DNA of 39,602 nucleotides from an archaeon (GTDB taxonomy: Archaea > B1Sed10-29 > JAJSAI01), in the NCBI GenBank assembly GCA_024274695.1, contig JAJSAI010000029.1, positions 1 through 39,602 of the forward strand, written 5' to 3'. Both the position numbers and the translations under genes were made by a program. The notes beneath the pieces were generated by a model, which saw nothing but the letters and a program-made list of their open reading frames with translations, had not been told where the DNA came from and did no database searches. Shown here piece by piece: positions 7,827 through 16,590 of this stretch. The stretch's first letter is position 1. Every line of letters starts with the position of its first letter.

Positions 7827-9401
7827 ATGTGGGATCCTGAAGAAGTGAAACGCAAGGCCTCTGAAGACTTTGAGAAAGCATGGGTTGAATACTCCAGCGC
7901 GCTCTCACAAGCCAAGGGAAACGTCGCGCTCAAAGAAAAGGGGGACCCCCATCCTCTGGAAGAACTTCGGCAGGACGTGAGAAGAGCATTCCTCAAGAGA
8001 GGGTTCGAGGAAGCGATAAACAAGACAATAATAGACGTCTCTCACGTTTTCATGCAGTACGGGCCAGAGGCCCCCGTAATCCTTGACAGGATATACTACT
8101 TGGCAGGTCTTGAAAGACCGGACATCGGCTTGTCTCCTGAAAAAAAGAGGGAAATAGAAAAAATAATCCCAGGGTTTTCAGGCTACGAGAAACTGCAGGA
8201 GATACTCAGGGAGTACAGGGAAGGTAAAATAGAGGGAGATGACTTTCTGGAAGAACTGGTCACCAAGCTGAAAATAAAAGAGGAGCAGGCTTCAGAACTC
8301 GTGTCTAAAGTGTTCAAGGAATTCGCGGAACTAAAGCCAGTTCCCAGCACTCAGACCCTGCGGTCGCACATGACCGCAGGATGGTTCATAACCCTGCAGG
8401 AGGTCCTCAAGAAGCGATTCACTCCCGTGGCCCTGTTTTCCATAGGGTATAGGTTCAGAAGAGAACAGAAGGAGGACGCCAGGCACCTCAGGGTGCACCT
8501 GGGGGCCTCGGCTGTCATAGCCCACGAGGACATGAACCTTAAGAGGGGAAGGGAGATAACCCGGAGCATACTCGAGGAAATAGGGTTCAAGGAAATAGAG
8601 TTCGTGAAAAAGAAGGCCACTTCCAAGTACTACGCTAAGGGAATGGAAGAAGAGGTGTACGCAAGGCACGGCAAGAGAAAGGTTGAAGTGGCTGACATAG
8701 GCATGTACTCTCCAATAGCCCTGTCGAACTATGGGATAGATGTGCCCGTGTTCAACCTGGGAATGGGGCTGGAGAGAATAGCCATGATAAAGTACGGGTA
8801 CAAGGACGTCAGGGAGCTCGTCTACAGGCAGGCCCTAGCCCCGTTCCTGCTCACAGACCACGAGATCGCGGATCATATAGGAATACACCGGCAGCCGAGC
8901 ACTTCCGAGGGCAGACTGCTCGCTAAATCAGTTTCAAAGGCAATACTGGACTACGGGAACGCTAGAGCGCCTGTCAGGTACAAGGCTTTTGACAGGGACA
9001 TGGGAAAGTATCATGTCACAGTATGGCTTTCAGAAAAGGAAGAGGGGAAGAGCCTGTGCGGGCCCGCGGCCTTGAACGAGGTGGTGGTCTACGACGGGAA
9101 CGTGCTCGCGCTCCCTCCAGGAGGAGGCGCTTTCCAGAATGATCTCGTGAAGACCGCTCTGGAGAAGGGAGTTCATACCAAGATCTTCTTCAGGGACGCC
9201 ATGGGCTGCTACGCGGCCTGGGTCGCGGAGAACATGAAAGAGGGACGGGAAACAGTGCAGTTCAAGAACGTGAAGTCAGCATCTGACATAAACATTCACG
9301 TGCACCCGCTGGTCCAGAGGTACGTCACGGCTCACAAGAAAAGGCTCTCCATTAAGGGGCCTGTGTTCGTGACCATAGAAATAGAGAAGGAGAGAATATG
9401 A
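7827..9401 (+). CDS. sepS: O-phosphoseryl-tRNA(Cys) synthetase (SepRS)
   Basis: Class II aminoacyl-tRNA synthetase that charges tRNA(Cys) with O-phosphoserine, the first step of tRNA-dependent cysteine synthesis. The 524-residue length matches SepRS (about 530-540). Visible features are the N-terminal DPHPLEELRQDVRRAF segment, the HMTAGW motif 1 region (181-186), motif 2 (FRREQKEDARHLRVHLGAS, 210-228) and motif 3 GMGLERIA (312-319). The C-terminal part carries the tRNA anticodon-recognition region. The ATG at 7827 is preceded by GGTGG at an SD spacing of about 7 nt and follows the E1-like stop by one base. The 3' end overlaps the GNAT-like gene (ATGA). Its partner SepCysS is encoded 6 kb away on the other strand. 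Confidence 0.95.
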   Translation: MWDPEEVKRKASEDFEKAWVEYSSALSQAKGNVALKEKGDPHPLEELRQDVRRAFLKRGFEEAINKTIIDVSHVFMQYGPEAPVILDRIYYLAGLERPDIGLSPEKKREIEKIIPGFSGYEKLQEILREYREGKIEGDDFLEELVTKLKIKEEQASELVSKVFKEFAELKPVPSTQTLRSHMTAGWFITLQEVLKKRFTPVALFSIGYRFRREQKEDARHLRVHLGASAVIAHEDMNLKRGREITRSILEEIGFKEIEFVKKKATSKYYAKGMEEEVYARHGKRKVEVADIGMYSPIALSNYGIDVPVFNLGMGLERIAMIKYGYKDVRELVYRQALAPFLLTDHEIADHIGIHRQPSTSEGRLLAKSVSKAILDYGNARAPVRYKAFDRDMGKYHVTVWLSEKEEGKSLCGPAALNEVVVYDGNVLALPPGGGAFQNDLVKTALEKGVHTKIFFRDAMGCYAAWVAENMKEGRETVQFKNVKSASDINIHVHPLVQRYVTAHKKRLSIKGPVFVTIEIEKERI

Positions 9402-9943
9402 GCGAAGAAGAGGGCGTGAGGATAACAGAAGAGGACAAGAAGAAGTACGGCGAGCCGGTTAAAGTAGAGAGGGTCAAGGAAACGGGAGAAGTTTTTGTGA
9501 TATGGCGTAAGCCGATAATACACCCCTACGACCAGGAGGAGCGCGAGAGGCAGTACTTCATAACAAGATGGAACCCTCGGAAGGGTGTTCACGAGGAGGC
9601 AGGGCACCTTAACGTCTGGTACCAGCCCTCTGCAGAAGGGGATGTGCGGATGGCGCACGTGGAGGTCAAAAGAAGGTTCAGGAACCGGAATATTGCGACA
9701 AGACTTCACCAGGCAATGCAAGAGGATCATGCAGGGAGGAGCATGTGGTTAAAAGCTGTCCCAGGAACTGTTCCAGTGCACGAAAAGTCCGGGTACGTTC
9801 CTAAAGGAGTTACGGGGTACGAGGGAATGGTTTTCATGCACCGGCCCGCTGACAAGCCTCCCGTGCGGACCGAGATAAAACCCAAACCCCCTCTCTGGGA
9901 GCGCTTAAAGAAAATGCTGAAGAGAAGAAAACGGAGAAAGTAG
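9398..9943 (+). CDS. GNAT-like acyltransferase, coupled to sepS
   Basis: A 181-residue protein whose centre (about residues 85-150) resembles the GNAT acetyl-CoA-binding fold: HVEVKRRFRNRNIATRLH matches the beta4-alpha3 signature (R/Q-x-x-G/N-x-G/A), followed by WLKAVPGT and HEKSGYVPKG, which fit the beta5/alpha4 region. The N-terminus is charged and the C-terminus (KKMLKRRKRRK) is very basic, suggesting nucleic-acid contact. Its ATG overlaps the SepRS TGA by 4 nt and has GGAG upstream, so synthesis is tied to SepRS. The substrate is not recognisable. Its stop codon directly abuts the stop of iscU on the opposite strand, with no intergenic base. Confidence 0.65.
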   Translation: MSEEEGVRITEEDKKKYGEPVKVERVKETGEVFVIWRKPIIHPYDQEERERQYFITRWNPRKGVHEEAGHLNVWYQPSAEGDVRMAHVEVKRRFRNRNIATRLHQAMQEDHAGRSMWLKAVPGTVPVHEKSGYVPKGVTGYEGMVFMHRPADKPPVRTEIKPKPPLWERLKKMLKRRKRRK

Positions 9944-10348
9944 TCATCCTCCATCCTTTTGGCTAGAATGCTTTTCAAGGTACTTTTTCAGTCCCTTGTG
10001 CAGGGCCTCTGCCGCGAGGCTGGAACAGTGTAGTTTTACCTTGGGCAGTCCCCCCAACTCTTCGGCAACGTCCCTTGAGGTTATCTTCAGCGCTTCTTCT
10101 ATGGTCTTCCCTTTTACCATGTCCGCCAGGACGTCGCTGGTGGCGATAGCGCTGACGCAGCCGAAGGTCTGGAACTTCACATCCTTTATTCTGTTCCCTT
10201 CAATCTTCACGTACACCGTCATCATGTCCCCGCACACAGGGTTTCCCACGGTCTCCTTAATGTCAGCGTCAGGAATCTCGCCAAGGTTCTTAGGATTCCT
10301 GAAGTGCTCGAGCACCTTTTCGGAGTAAAGGCTTGCGATTGATAACAC
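9944..10348 (-). CDS. iscU: IscU-type Fe-S cluster scaffold
   Basis: Scaffold on which [2Fe-2S] and [4Fe-4S] clusters are assembled with sulfur from a cysteine desulfurase. The three ligand cysteines are in their family contexts: NPVCGD, TFGCVSAIATSD and LHCSSLAAEA. The core begins at LYSEKVLEHFRNP, where most relatives have MYSEKV. No ATG is available: a GTG at 10348 gives seven extra residues and starts 8 nt after the iscS stop; a longer GTG start at 10375 overlaps iscS. The GTG at 10348 is preferred but uncertain. The protein ends in a short charged tail (EKHSSQKDGG). It lies directly downstream of the IscS-like gene, the usual partner. Confidence 0.92.
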   Translation of the reverse strand: MLSIASLYSEKVLEHFRNPKNLGEIPDADIKETVGNPVCGDMMTVYVKIEGNRIKDVKFQTFGCVSAIATSDVLADMVKGKTIEEALKITSRDVAEELGGLPKVKLHCSSLAAEALHKGLKKYLEKHSSQKDGG

Positions 10349-10356
10349 CCCCTGAA

Positions 10357-11514
10357 TTATTCCTCCGGCCGCCACGCGGATATTTTCCTGAGCCTTTCCA
10401 CTACCTCAGGGATTTCTCTCAGCATGTAGTCAACATGTTCCTCATTATTGCTCTTTCCAAGGCTTATCCTGAGGGACCCGTTCACGTCCTCTGGCTTGAG
10501 GCCTATTCCCAGGAGAACGTGTGACGCCCGCAGGTTAGGCGAGGAGCACGCGGAGCCTGTGGACACTATTACCCCTTTGGCGTCAAGCAGGGCCACCATA
10601 GCCTCTCCCTCCACGTACCTGAAGGAAACGTTCAAGTGGCCGGGTATCCTGTGAACCTCATGCCCATTAAGCCAGGAGTGTGGCACGTCAAGGAGTTCCA
10701 GCAGAGGCTTCTCAAGTTCCCTGAGCCTTTCAGCCTCCTTTTCCATCTCCTTTGCCCTGATCTCAGCGATCTTCCCAAGCCCTATGATTGCGGGCACGTC
10801 AGGCATGCCGCTCCTGAGCCCGTTCTCCTGCCCGCTGCCGAATATGATCGGGTCAACAGAGACTCCTCTTCTTATGTACAGTCCTCCAGCTCCTTTTGGC
10901 CCGTACGTTTTGTGGCAGGTTACTGAAACAAGGTCTGCCGGAACCTTTTTCAGGTCCAGTTCTATCTTGCCGAAGGAGTAGCAAGCGTTCAGGTGGAACA
11001 CTGTGTCATGCTCCTGGCACAGCCTCCCTATCTCCTTTATGTCCTGCACGGTCCCTATCTCCACGTTAGCGTGTCCGATGGACACCATCAGCGCTCCTTT
11101 TTTCAGTTCTTTCTCAAGCTCTTCCAGTACCACTCTCCCGGTGTTGTCTACAGGGACCTTCACCACCTCGAACCCTTCTCTCTCCAGCTGTTCAAGAGGC
11201 TTTAGGACGGACCCGTGCTCTATTCCAGTGGTGATGATCCTCTTGGACTTCCCTTTGTTCCTTCTCGCGTAACCGAGGATCGCGAGATTGTTTGCTTCCG
11301 TGCCCCCCGAAGTGAACACAAGAGAACCTTCTGGAGCGTTAAGGAATTCCAGGACCTTTTCCCTGCTTTTTTCAATAGCCTCTCTGACCTCGTACCCTCT
11401 GTTGTAGAACAAGCTGCTCGGGTTAGCGAACTTTTCAGAAAAGTATTCTCTCATCGCGTTTTCTACCTTTGGGTCTAAGGGTGTCGTGCTAGCGTGGTCT
11501 GCGTAGACGAACAT
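10357..11514 (-). CDS. iscS: IscS/NifS-like cysteine desulfurase with altered PLP pocket
   Basis: Fold-type I PLP enzyme of the NifS/IscS family, expected to release sulfur from cysteine for IscU. The 385-residue protein keeps the PLP lysine (K202 in TCHKTYGPKG), the ring-stacking histidine (H100 in IEHGSV) and the persulfide cysteine C323 in STGSACSS. Three other PLP contacts differ from E. coli IscS: N155 is V151, the pyridine-binding D180 is N176, and Q183 is Y179 (local sequence HLNACYSFGK). The codon at the Asp position is plainly AAC. A TATA-like box at 11537-11547 lies about 28 nt before the ATG, implying a leaderless iscS-iscU transcript. Whether it is a full desulfurase is open. Confidence 0.9.
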   Translation of the reverse strand: MFVYADHASTTPLDPKVENAMREYFSEKFANPSSLFYNRGYEVREAIEKSREKVLEFLNAPEGSLVFTSGGTEANNLAILGYARRNKGKSKRIITTGIEHGSVLKPLEQLEREGFEVVKVPVDNTGRVVLEELEKELKKGALMVSIGHANVEIGTVQDIKEIGRLCQEHDTVFHLNACYSFGKIELDLKKVPADLVSVTCHKTYGPKGAGGLYIRRGVSVDPIIFGSGQENGLRSGMPDVPAIIGLGKIAEIRAKEMEKEAERLRELEKPLLELLDVPHSWLNGHEVHRIPGHLNVSFRYVEGEAMVALLDAKGVIVSTGSACSSPNLRASHVLLGIGLKPEDVNGSLRISLGKSNNEEHVDYMLREIPEVVERLRKISAWRPEE

Positions 11515-11536
11515 GGTAAAAGATTATCTTCTCTCC

Positions 11537-11547
11537 ATTTATTATTC
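11537..11547 (-). promoter_or_regulatory. Probable TATA box of iscS-iscU
   Basis: Minus-strand GAATAATAAAT is centred about 28 nt before the iscS ATG at 11514, in the 45-nt gap after the aminotransferase gene. Transcription would begin at or near the start codon. Confidence 0.55.
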
Positions 11548-11559
11548 TTTTGTCAGTCT

Positions 11560-12771
11560 TCACCTGACTTTCAAGGCCCTTTTGAGCGCGGGCTCGAAAG
11601 CGTTGAAGAACTCGTCAATGTCCTCCTGCGTTACTACGTATGCTGGAGCGAGCCGTACTCTCTTCTTGCCCGCGGGTAGCACGAGCACGTTCCTCTTGTA
11701 CAGTTCCTGTACAAGAGCATCCCTGGCCCTGGCAGAGTGCAGGCTGAATCCTATCATGAGCCCGAGGCCGTCAATCTTGGAAATGCTGTCCGAGTACTCG
11801 TGCAAGCGTTCTAGGATTCCTCTCCCGATGTTCTTGATCCTCCCAAGGAGCTTCTCCTCCTTGATCACCCTAATGGTTTCGGCACCTACGGCCATTGATA
11901 TGATGTCCCCGCCTCCGAAGGTGCTTGACATCCCTCCTTCTGGAGGGAACAGTTTCCGGTTGGCCATCACCGCACCCACCTGAAGGCCTTTCGCGCTGGT
12001 TATAATGTCAGGATCAACCCCGTAGTTTTGTATCGCCCACCATTCCCCTGTCCTGCCGAGACCTGCCTGCACTTCGTCCGAGATGATCAGCATCCCTTCT
12101 GAACTGGCGATCTGCACCACTTCCCTGAGCCACATTCCCGCAGGAATGTATCCTCCTTCCCCCTGCACGGGTTCTAGTATAAGGAAGGAAATGTTTTCCG
12201 CACCTTCCTGCGAGAGTATCCTGTCCATTTCAAGCACAGAGTCAGGGCTGAACGGTATTCTCAGGGCTGGAAGGGAAGGGAACCTGTTCTTGTGCACGCT
12301 TTTTGAGTTCGTCAGACTGAGAGCCCCCAAAGTCCTGCCATGGAACGCGTTCTCGAAGGAGACTCCCATGAACCCCCTTCGGTTGTAGAATGCGATTTTC
12401 ACGGCGTTCTCCACCGCCTCGGCGCCAGAATTGCACAAGAACCCTGCGTTAATGCCCCTCGGGGTCACGCTGACCAGTTCCTGCAGTAAGTCCAGGTGCT
12501 CTTGCACGTAAAAGTCCTGTCCTGCGATTTTCACAGGCGCTCTGCCAGAGTATTCTTTCACGACCTCCAGAAGCCGGGGGTGGTTGATCCCGAGGGGAGC
12601 GGTGCACAGCAGGGAGGTCATGTCCAGGAAAATGTTTCCGTCAATGTCCTCCACGTGACACCCTTCACCTTCTCCTGAGAGGACTATCGGGTATGGGAGA
12701 GCGTGCCCCCCGTTAAGAAGCTTCATTCTCTTCACGAAGCCCTTGGTCCGAGGCCCTGGCATGCTTTTCAT
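11560..12771 (-). CDS. Class III PLP aminotransferase (GABA/ornithine aminotransferase-like)
   Basis: Fold-type I, class III aminotransferase of 403 residues. Visible are the N-terminal HALPYPIVLSGEG segment, the CNSGAEAVENAVKIA phosphate-binding region, the SDEVQAGLGRTG stretch with the PLP-ring aspartate, and the PLP lysine in TSAKGLQVG; STFGGGD follows near 290. Relatives act on 4-aminobutyrate, ornithine/acetylornithine, or racemise amino acids; the sequence does not decide which. It has its own TATA-like box 28 nt upstream of the ATG, so it is probably a separate leaderless unit between sufS and iscS. A role in supplying an amino acid for the neighbouring cysteine genes is possible but unsupported. 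Confidence 0.85.
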   Translation of the reverse strand: MKSMPGPRTKGFVKRMKLLNGGHALPYPIVLSGEGEGCHVEDIDGNIFLDMTSLLCTAPLGINHPRLLEVVKEYSGRAPVKIAGQDFYVQEHLDLLQELVSVTPRGINAGFLCNSGAEAVENAVKIAFYNRRGFMGVSFENAFHGRTLGALSLTNSKSVHKNRFPSLPALRIPFSPDSVLEMDRILSQEGAENISFLILEPVQGEGGYIPAGMWLREVVQIASSEGMLIISDEVQAGLGRTGEWWAIQNYGVDPDIITSAKGLQVGAVMANRKLFPPEGGMSSTFGGGDIISMAVGAETIRVIKEEKLLGRIKNIGRGILERLHEYSDSISKIDGLGLMIGFSLHSARARDALVQELYKRNVLVLPAGKKRVRLAPAYVVTQEDIDEFFNAFEPALKRALKVR

Positions 12772-12793
12772 GGTTTTCTCACAAGAAATAGGA

Positions 12794-12804
12794 CAATTAA
12801 AAGC
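12794..12804 (-). promoter_or_regulatory. Probable TATA box of the aminotransferase gene
   Basis: Minus-strand GCTTTTAATTG is centred 28 nt before the ATG at 12771. The preceding 12805-12861 is GC-rich (runs of CCGCG and CCTCCTCCCG) and could fold into a weak hairpin after sufS; no T-run terminator is obvious. Confidence 0.55.
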
Positions 12805-12861
12805 TTTGCCCGCTTCCTGCCGCGGGGCCTCCTCCCGCGCATAATACTTGAGGAGAGAGGT

Positions 12862-14082
12862 TCATGCTCCGCGCAGCACTCCAAGCACTTTCTTGAACGT
12901 GTCCACGAACGTCTCCGCTTCCTCAAGGGTGTTGTAGAAGTACACTGACGCCCTAACACTTCCTGGAACGTCATGCGCGTTAAACCAGGAGTGCACGCAG
13001 TGCCTTCCAGACCTCACCTCTATGTTCGCGGTCTCGTCCAACGCGATTGCTATGTCATGAGGGTCTGCGCCTTCAACAACAATGCTTACTATCCCGCTCC
13101 TCTGCCTTGGGTCCGAGGGGCCCAGTATGCTTACTCCTGGAATGTCCTGAATGCTTTCTGTGATCAGCTTGTTTATCTCGTACTCCCTCTTCTCAATGTT
13201 CTTGAACCCGATCCTGGAAACGTATTCCGCGGCAGCACCTGCTCCTATCATGCCAGCATAGTTCTGCAGGCCGGCCTCAAACTTTTCAGGAGGTGGCAGG
13301 AACTCAAACCTGTCGTACCAGGCATCCTTGACCGTGTCCCCCCCTACTATGAACCCGTCAATTTCCTCCAAAAGCTTTTTCTTGCCGTAGAGCACCCCGA
13401 CTCCTGTGGGGCCGCACATCTTGTGAACGGAGAACGCGAGGAAGTCCACGTCAAGCTCTCTGACATCAACCTTGTGATGGGGTGCTGTCTGGGCGGCGTC
13501 AAGCATCACGAGCGCTCCGTGCTCGTGAGCTTTCTTCACCACCTCCTTGGCTGGAATGGTGTAGCCGTCAAGGTTGCTGGTCCATACCATGCTCACGAGC
13601 TTTACTCCCTGCTCCAGTTTCTCCTCGTACGCGCCCATGTCAAACGTTAGGTCAGGATTGCTCGGAACATAATCATGCCTTATTCCCTTCTTTTTTTGCA
13701 TGAACAGCCAGGGCACAAGGTTTGAGTTATGCTCCCTGTCTGTTGTCAGCACTACATCCCCTGGTTTCAGGTCCAGGGCGTATGCCACAAGGTTTATTGA
13801 CTCTGACGTATTCCTCGTGAAAATGATCTCGTGCTCGCTGTGCGCGTTCACGTAATCTTGGATGATCCTGCGCGCTTTTTCAACCTCCTCCTTTGTTCTG
13901 TTAGCGAGCTTGTGAATGCTCCTTCCGGTTACCGATGAGTACTCGTAGTAGTACTCGTTCATCTTCTCCACGACCTGCCTCGGTTTGAGGGTCATGGCCG
14001 CGTTATCAAAGTATATTATCGGTTTGCCATAGAACCTCTTCTGGAGGATCGGGAAGTCATTCCTGCAGTCGTCCAAGCTCAT
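12862..14082 (-). CDS. sufS: SufS/CsdA-type cysteine desulfurase
   Basis: Group II cysteine desulfurase that takes sulfur from cysteine for Fe-S cluster or thiolation pathways. All key residues are present in 406 residues: YFDNAAMTL at the N-terminus, H118 in TDREHNS, D195 and Q198 in MLDAAQTA, PLP lysine K221 in FSVHKMCGP, and the persulfide cysteine C362 in RSGRHCVHSW. It thus contrasts with the neighbouring IscS-like enzyme, whose pocket is altered. No sufE, sufB, sufC or sufD gene is adjacent. The gene is divergent from the helix-turn-helix repeat protein at 14167, and a minus-strand TATA-like box near 14110-14117 is about 30 nt before its ATG. Confidence 0.93.
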   Translation of the reverse strand: MSLDDCRNDFPILQKRFYGKPIIYFDNAAMTLKPRQVVEKMNEYYYEYSSVTGRSIHKLANRTKEEVEKARRIIQDYVNAHSEHEIIFTRNTSESINLVAYALDLKPGDVVLTTDREHNSNLVPWLFMQKKKGIRHDYVPSNPDLTFDMGAYEEKLEQGVKLVSMVWTSNLDGYTIPAKEVVKKAHEHGALVMLDAAQTAPHHKVDVRELDVDFLAFSVHKMCGPTGVGVLYGKKKLLEEIDGFIVGGDTVKDAWYDRFEFLPPPEKFEAGLQNYAGMIGAGAAAEYVSRIGFKNIEKREYEINKLITESIQDIPGVSILGPSDPRQRSGIVSIVVEGADPHDIAIALDETANIEVRSGRHCVHSWFNAHDVPGSVRASVYFYNTLEEAETFVDTFKKVLGVLRGA

Positions 14083-14166
14083 GAGAAAAAGTATGTCCCT
14101 CCGAGTTGATAAATGTTGTGTTGTGGTTTTTAATACTCCGGAACCATTATTACTTCTGGTGAGACC

Positions 14167-15186
14167 TTGCCGGAGGAGGAAATTGAAAGGGAACTGAACG
14201 CTTTAATGGACCTAATAAAATGGGACTGGGAGAAAGGGGAATATAACAAGAAAAAAGTGGTGCACAGGGCCCTTTCCATCCGGGCAAAACACCATATTCC
14301 TGTGGATCAGATTCTGCTGGAGCTGGCCTCACGGGTTAAGGATGATGACATGCTCAGGGAGAGGATCCTGGAGCACGTAGACAGCCTCCTGGAGCGCAGG
14401 GCAATAGAAGAAAGGGTCAAAGAAAGAAGAAGGCTGAAGGAGAGTGGCGAAAAACGTGAGAGGAAGGGAGCGAAGATCATCGGAGAGAGGAGGGCAGTGT
14501 CCGATGAGGAACTGGTGAAAAAGCACGCCGAGCTGGCGGAAAAGCTAGGCAGGCCGCCGACAGAAGGAGAACTGTCCGCTGCTCTGGGAGGAAGGATTTC
14601 TCCGACGAGAGCCCTTAGCAGGATCACGTCCCTTGGCCTAGCGTACCCTAAATTCTCCTCTTCAACAGAGGAAGAATACGCCAACATTCTTAAGGAAGAA
14701 CACGAGGCCCTAAAGAAAAAGCTCGGCAGGCTTCCCACTAAAGAAGAGTTATACGGCAGGCTTCAGGAGAGAGGCATTCCCCCTTACAGGCTTAGGGGGA
14801 GAAAGTCTCTAGCCAATAAGACCTTGAAAGAACTGGAGTTCTACACGCCCTCTGAAGCACTATACCACGACCTGAACAAGAACCCCCGGAGATTCCTGAA
14901 GGAGGTTTTCAGGCAGCCTAAAGTAAGACGAGACTATCCAGTCATAAGAAACGCGTTTGAAAGCCTTGTCGTGGATCTTGCCAGGGATCTTGGAAGGATA
15001 CCCACGAAAAGAGAACTCGCCGGAGAGATAGGGATAAGCGTGAACAGACTGTCTGAGTTCTTGAGAGCCTGGGGTCTTAGCAAGGAGATCCCTTCAAGCA
15101 TTGACTACAAGAGGGCCCAGAGGGAAACCCGCAGGATAAGAGAGATGTTCAGGGAATACATCCAGGGAAAACGAAGAGGAAGGTAG
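14167..15186 (+). CDS. Unrecognised protein with three LGRxPTxxEL (HTH-like) repeats
   Basis: A 339-residue, highly charged protein that I cannot assign to a named family. The first about 110 residues are helical, with a basic/acidic coiled-coil-like stretch at 75-105. Three repeats follow, at about 119-160, 180-212 and 268-302, each with an L(x)LGRxPTxxEL core and then a helix with an arginine-rich second half. The pattern resembles small helix-turn-helix units such as those seen in sigma-factor-like or homeodomain-like DNA-binding proteins. The C-terminus is basic (QGKRRGR). Start is a TTG preceded by GGTGAG, and a TATA-like TTTTTAATA lies at 14128-14137. It converges on tRNA-Ala(CGC) and may be a chromatin or transcription protein. 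Confidence 0.75.
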   Translation: MPEEEIERELNALMDLIKWDWEKGEYNKKKVVHRALSIRAKHHIPVDQILLELASRVKDDDMLRERILEHVDSLLERRAIEERVKERRRLKESGEKRERKGAKIIGERRAVSDEELVKKHAELAEKLGRPPTEGELSAALGGRISPTRALSRITSLGLAYPKFSSSTEEEYANILKEEHEALKKKLGRLPTKEELYGRLQERGIPPYRLRGRKSLANKTLKELEFYTPSEALYHDLNKNPRRFLKEVFRQPKVRRDYPVIRNAFESLVVDLARDLGRIPTKRELAGEIGISVNRLSEFLRAWGLSKEIPSSIDYKRAQRETRRIREMFREYIQGKRRGR

Positions 15187-15207
15187 TCTCTTTTTTGGGA
15201 GCGTTAG

Positions 15208-15283
15208 TGGTGGACCCGCCGGGATTCGAACCCGGGACCTTCCGCGTGCGAAGCGGATACTCTTCCAACTGAGCTACGGGCCC
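15208..15283 (-). tRNA. tRNA-Ala (anticodon CGC), CCA encoded
   Basis: A complete cloverleaf of 76 nt including an encoded CCA. The acceptor stem GGGCCCG/CGGGTCC has the G3:U70 pair that identifies alanine tRNAs, with discriminator A73. The anticodon loop is TTCGCAC, giving anticodon CGC. The T-arm carries GTTCGAATC. The 5' end is only 7 nt downstream of the pscS stop codon and no promoter is visible in between, so it is probably excised from the pscS transcript. Confidence 0.96.
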
Positions 15284-15290
15284 ACACGAT

Positions 15291-16460
<1,170 letters not shown>

Positions 16461-16474
16461 TTAGAATAACTGTT

Positions 16475-16548
16475 TGGAGCGGGGAGGGAGATTTGAACTC
16501 CCGTACACCGGTCTGCAGCCGGTTGCATAGCCGCTCTGCCATCCCCGC
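16475..16548 (-). tRNA. tRNA-Cys (anticodon GCA) number 1, with G37
   Basis: A cloverleaf of 74 nt including an encoded CCA. The acceptor is GCGGGGA/TCCCCGC with discriminator U73, the main cysteine identity base. The anticodon stem ACCGG/CCGGT encloses the loop CTGCAGA, so the anticodon is GCA (complement at 16514-16516) and position 37 is G (16513). The variable region is four bases, GTAC. G37, methylated to m1G37, is known to be important for SepRS recognition. The gene lies just upstream of pscS, and a TATA-like box 27 nt before its 5' end suggests that the tRNA and pscS share a transcript. Confidence 0.96.
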
Positions 16549-16570
16549 AGAGGCTTTTTCTGGGACAAGG

Positions 16571-16580
16571 TTAATTTTGA
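16571..16580 (-). promoter_or_regulatory. Probable TATA box of the tRNA-Cys1/pscS unit
   Basis: Minus-strand TCAAAATTAA is centred about 27 nt before the tRNA-Cys1 5' end at 16548, in the 42-nt gap after the DHH gene. Initiation would fall on or next to the tRNA 5' end, making the tRNA the leader of the pscS transcript. Confidence 0.55.
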
Positions 16581-16590
16581 AGGGCAGGTT

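Noticed and set aside
6961-7908. A 315-residue minus-strand open frame across the nuclease and E1-like genes
   Set aside because: Both genes on the plus strand have clear motifs and tight overlaps; the antisense product is serine/proline-rich without domain features.
9398-9943. The GNAT-like protein as SepCysE, the bridging factor of SepRS and SepCysS in some methanogens
   Set aside because: Length and the acetyltransferase-like motif differ from what is expected for SepCysE, and only adjacency to sepS favoured it.
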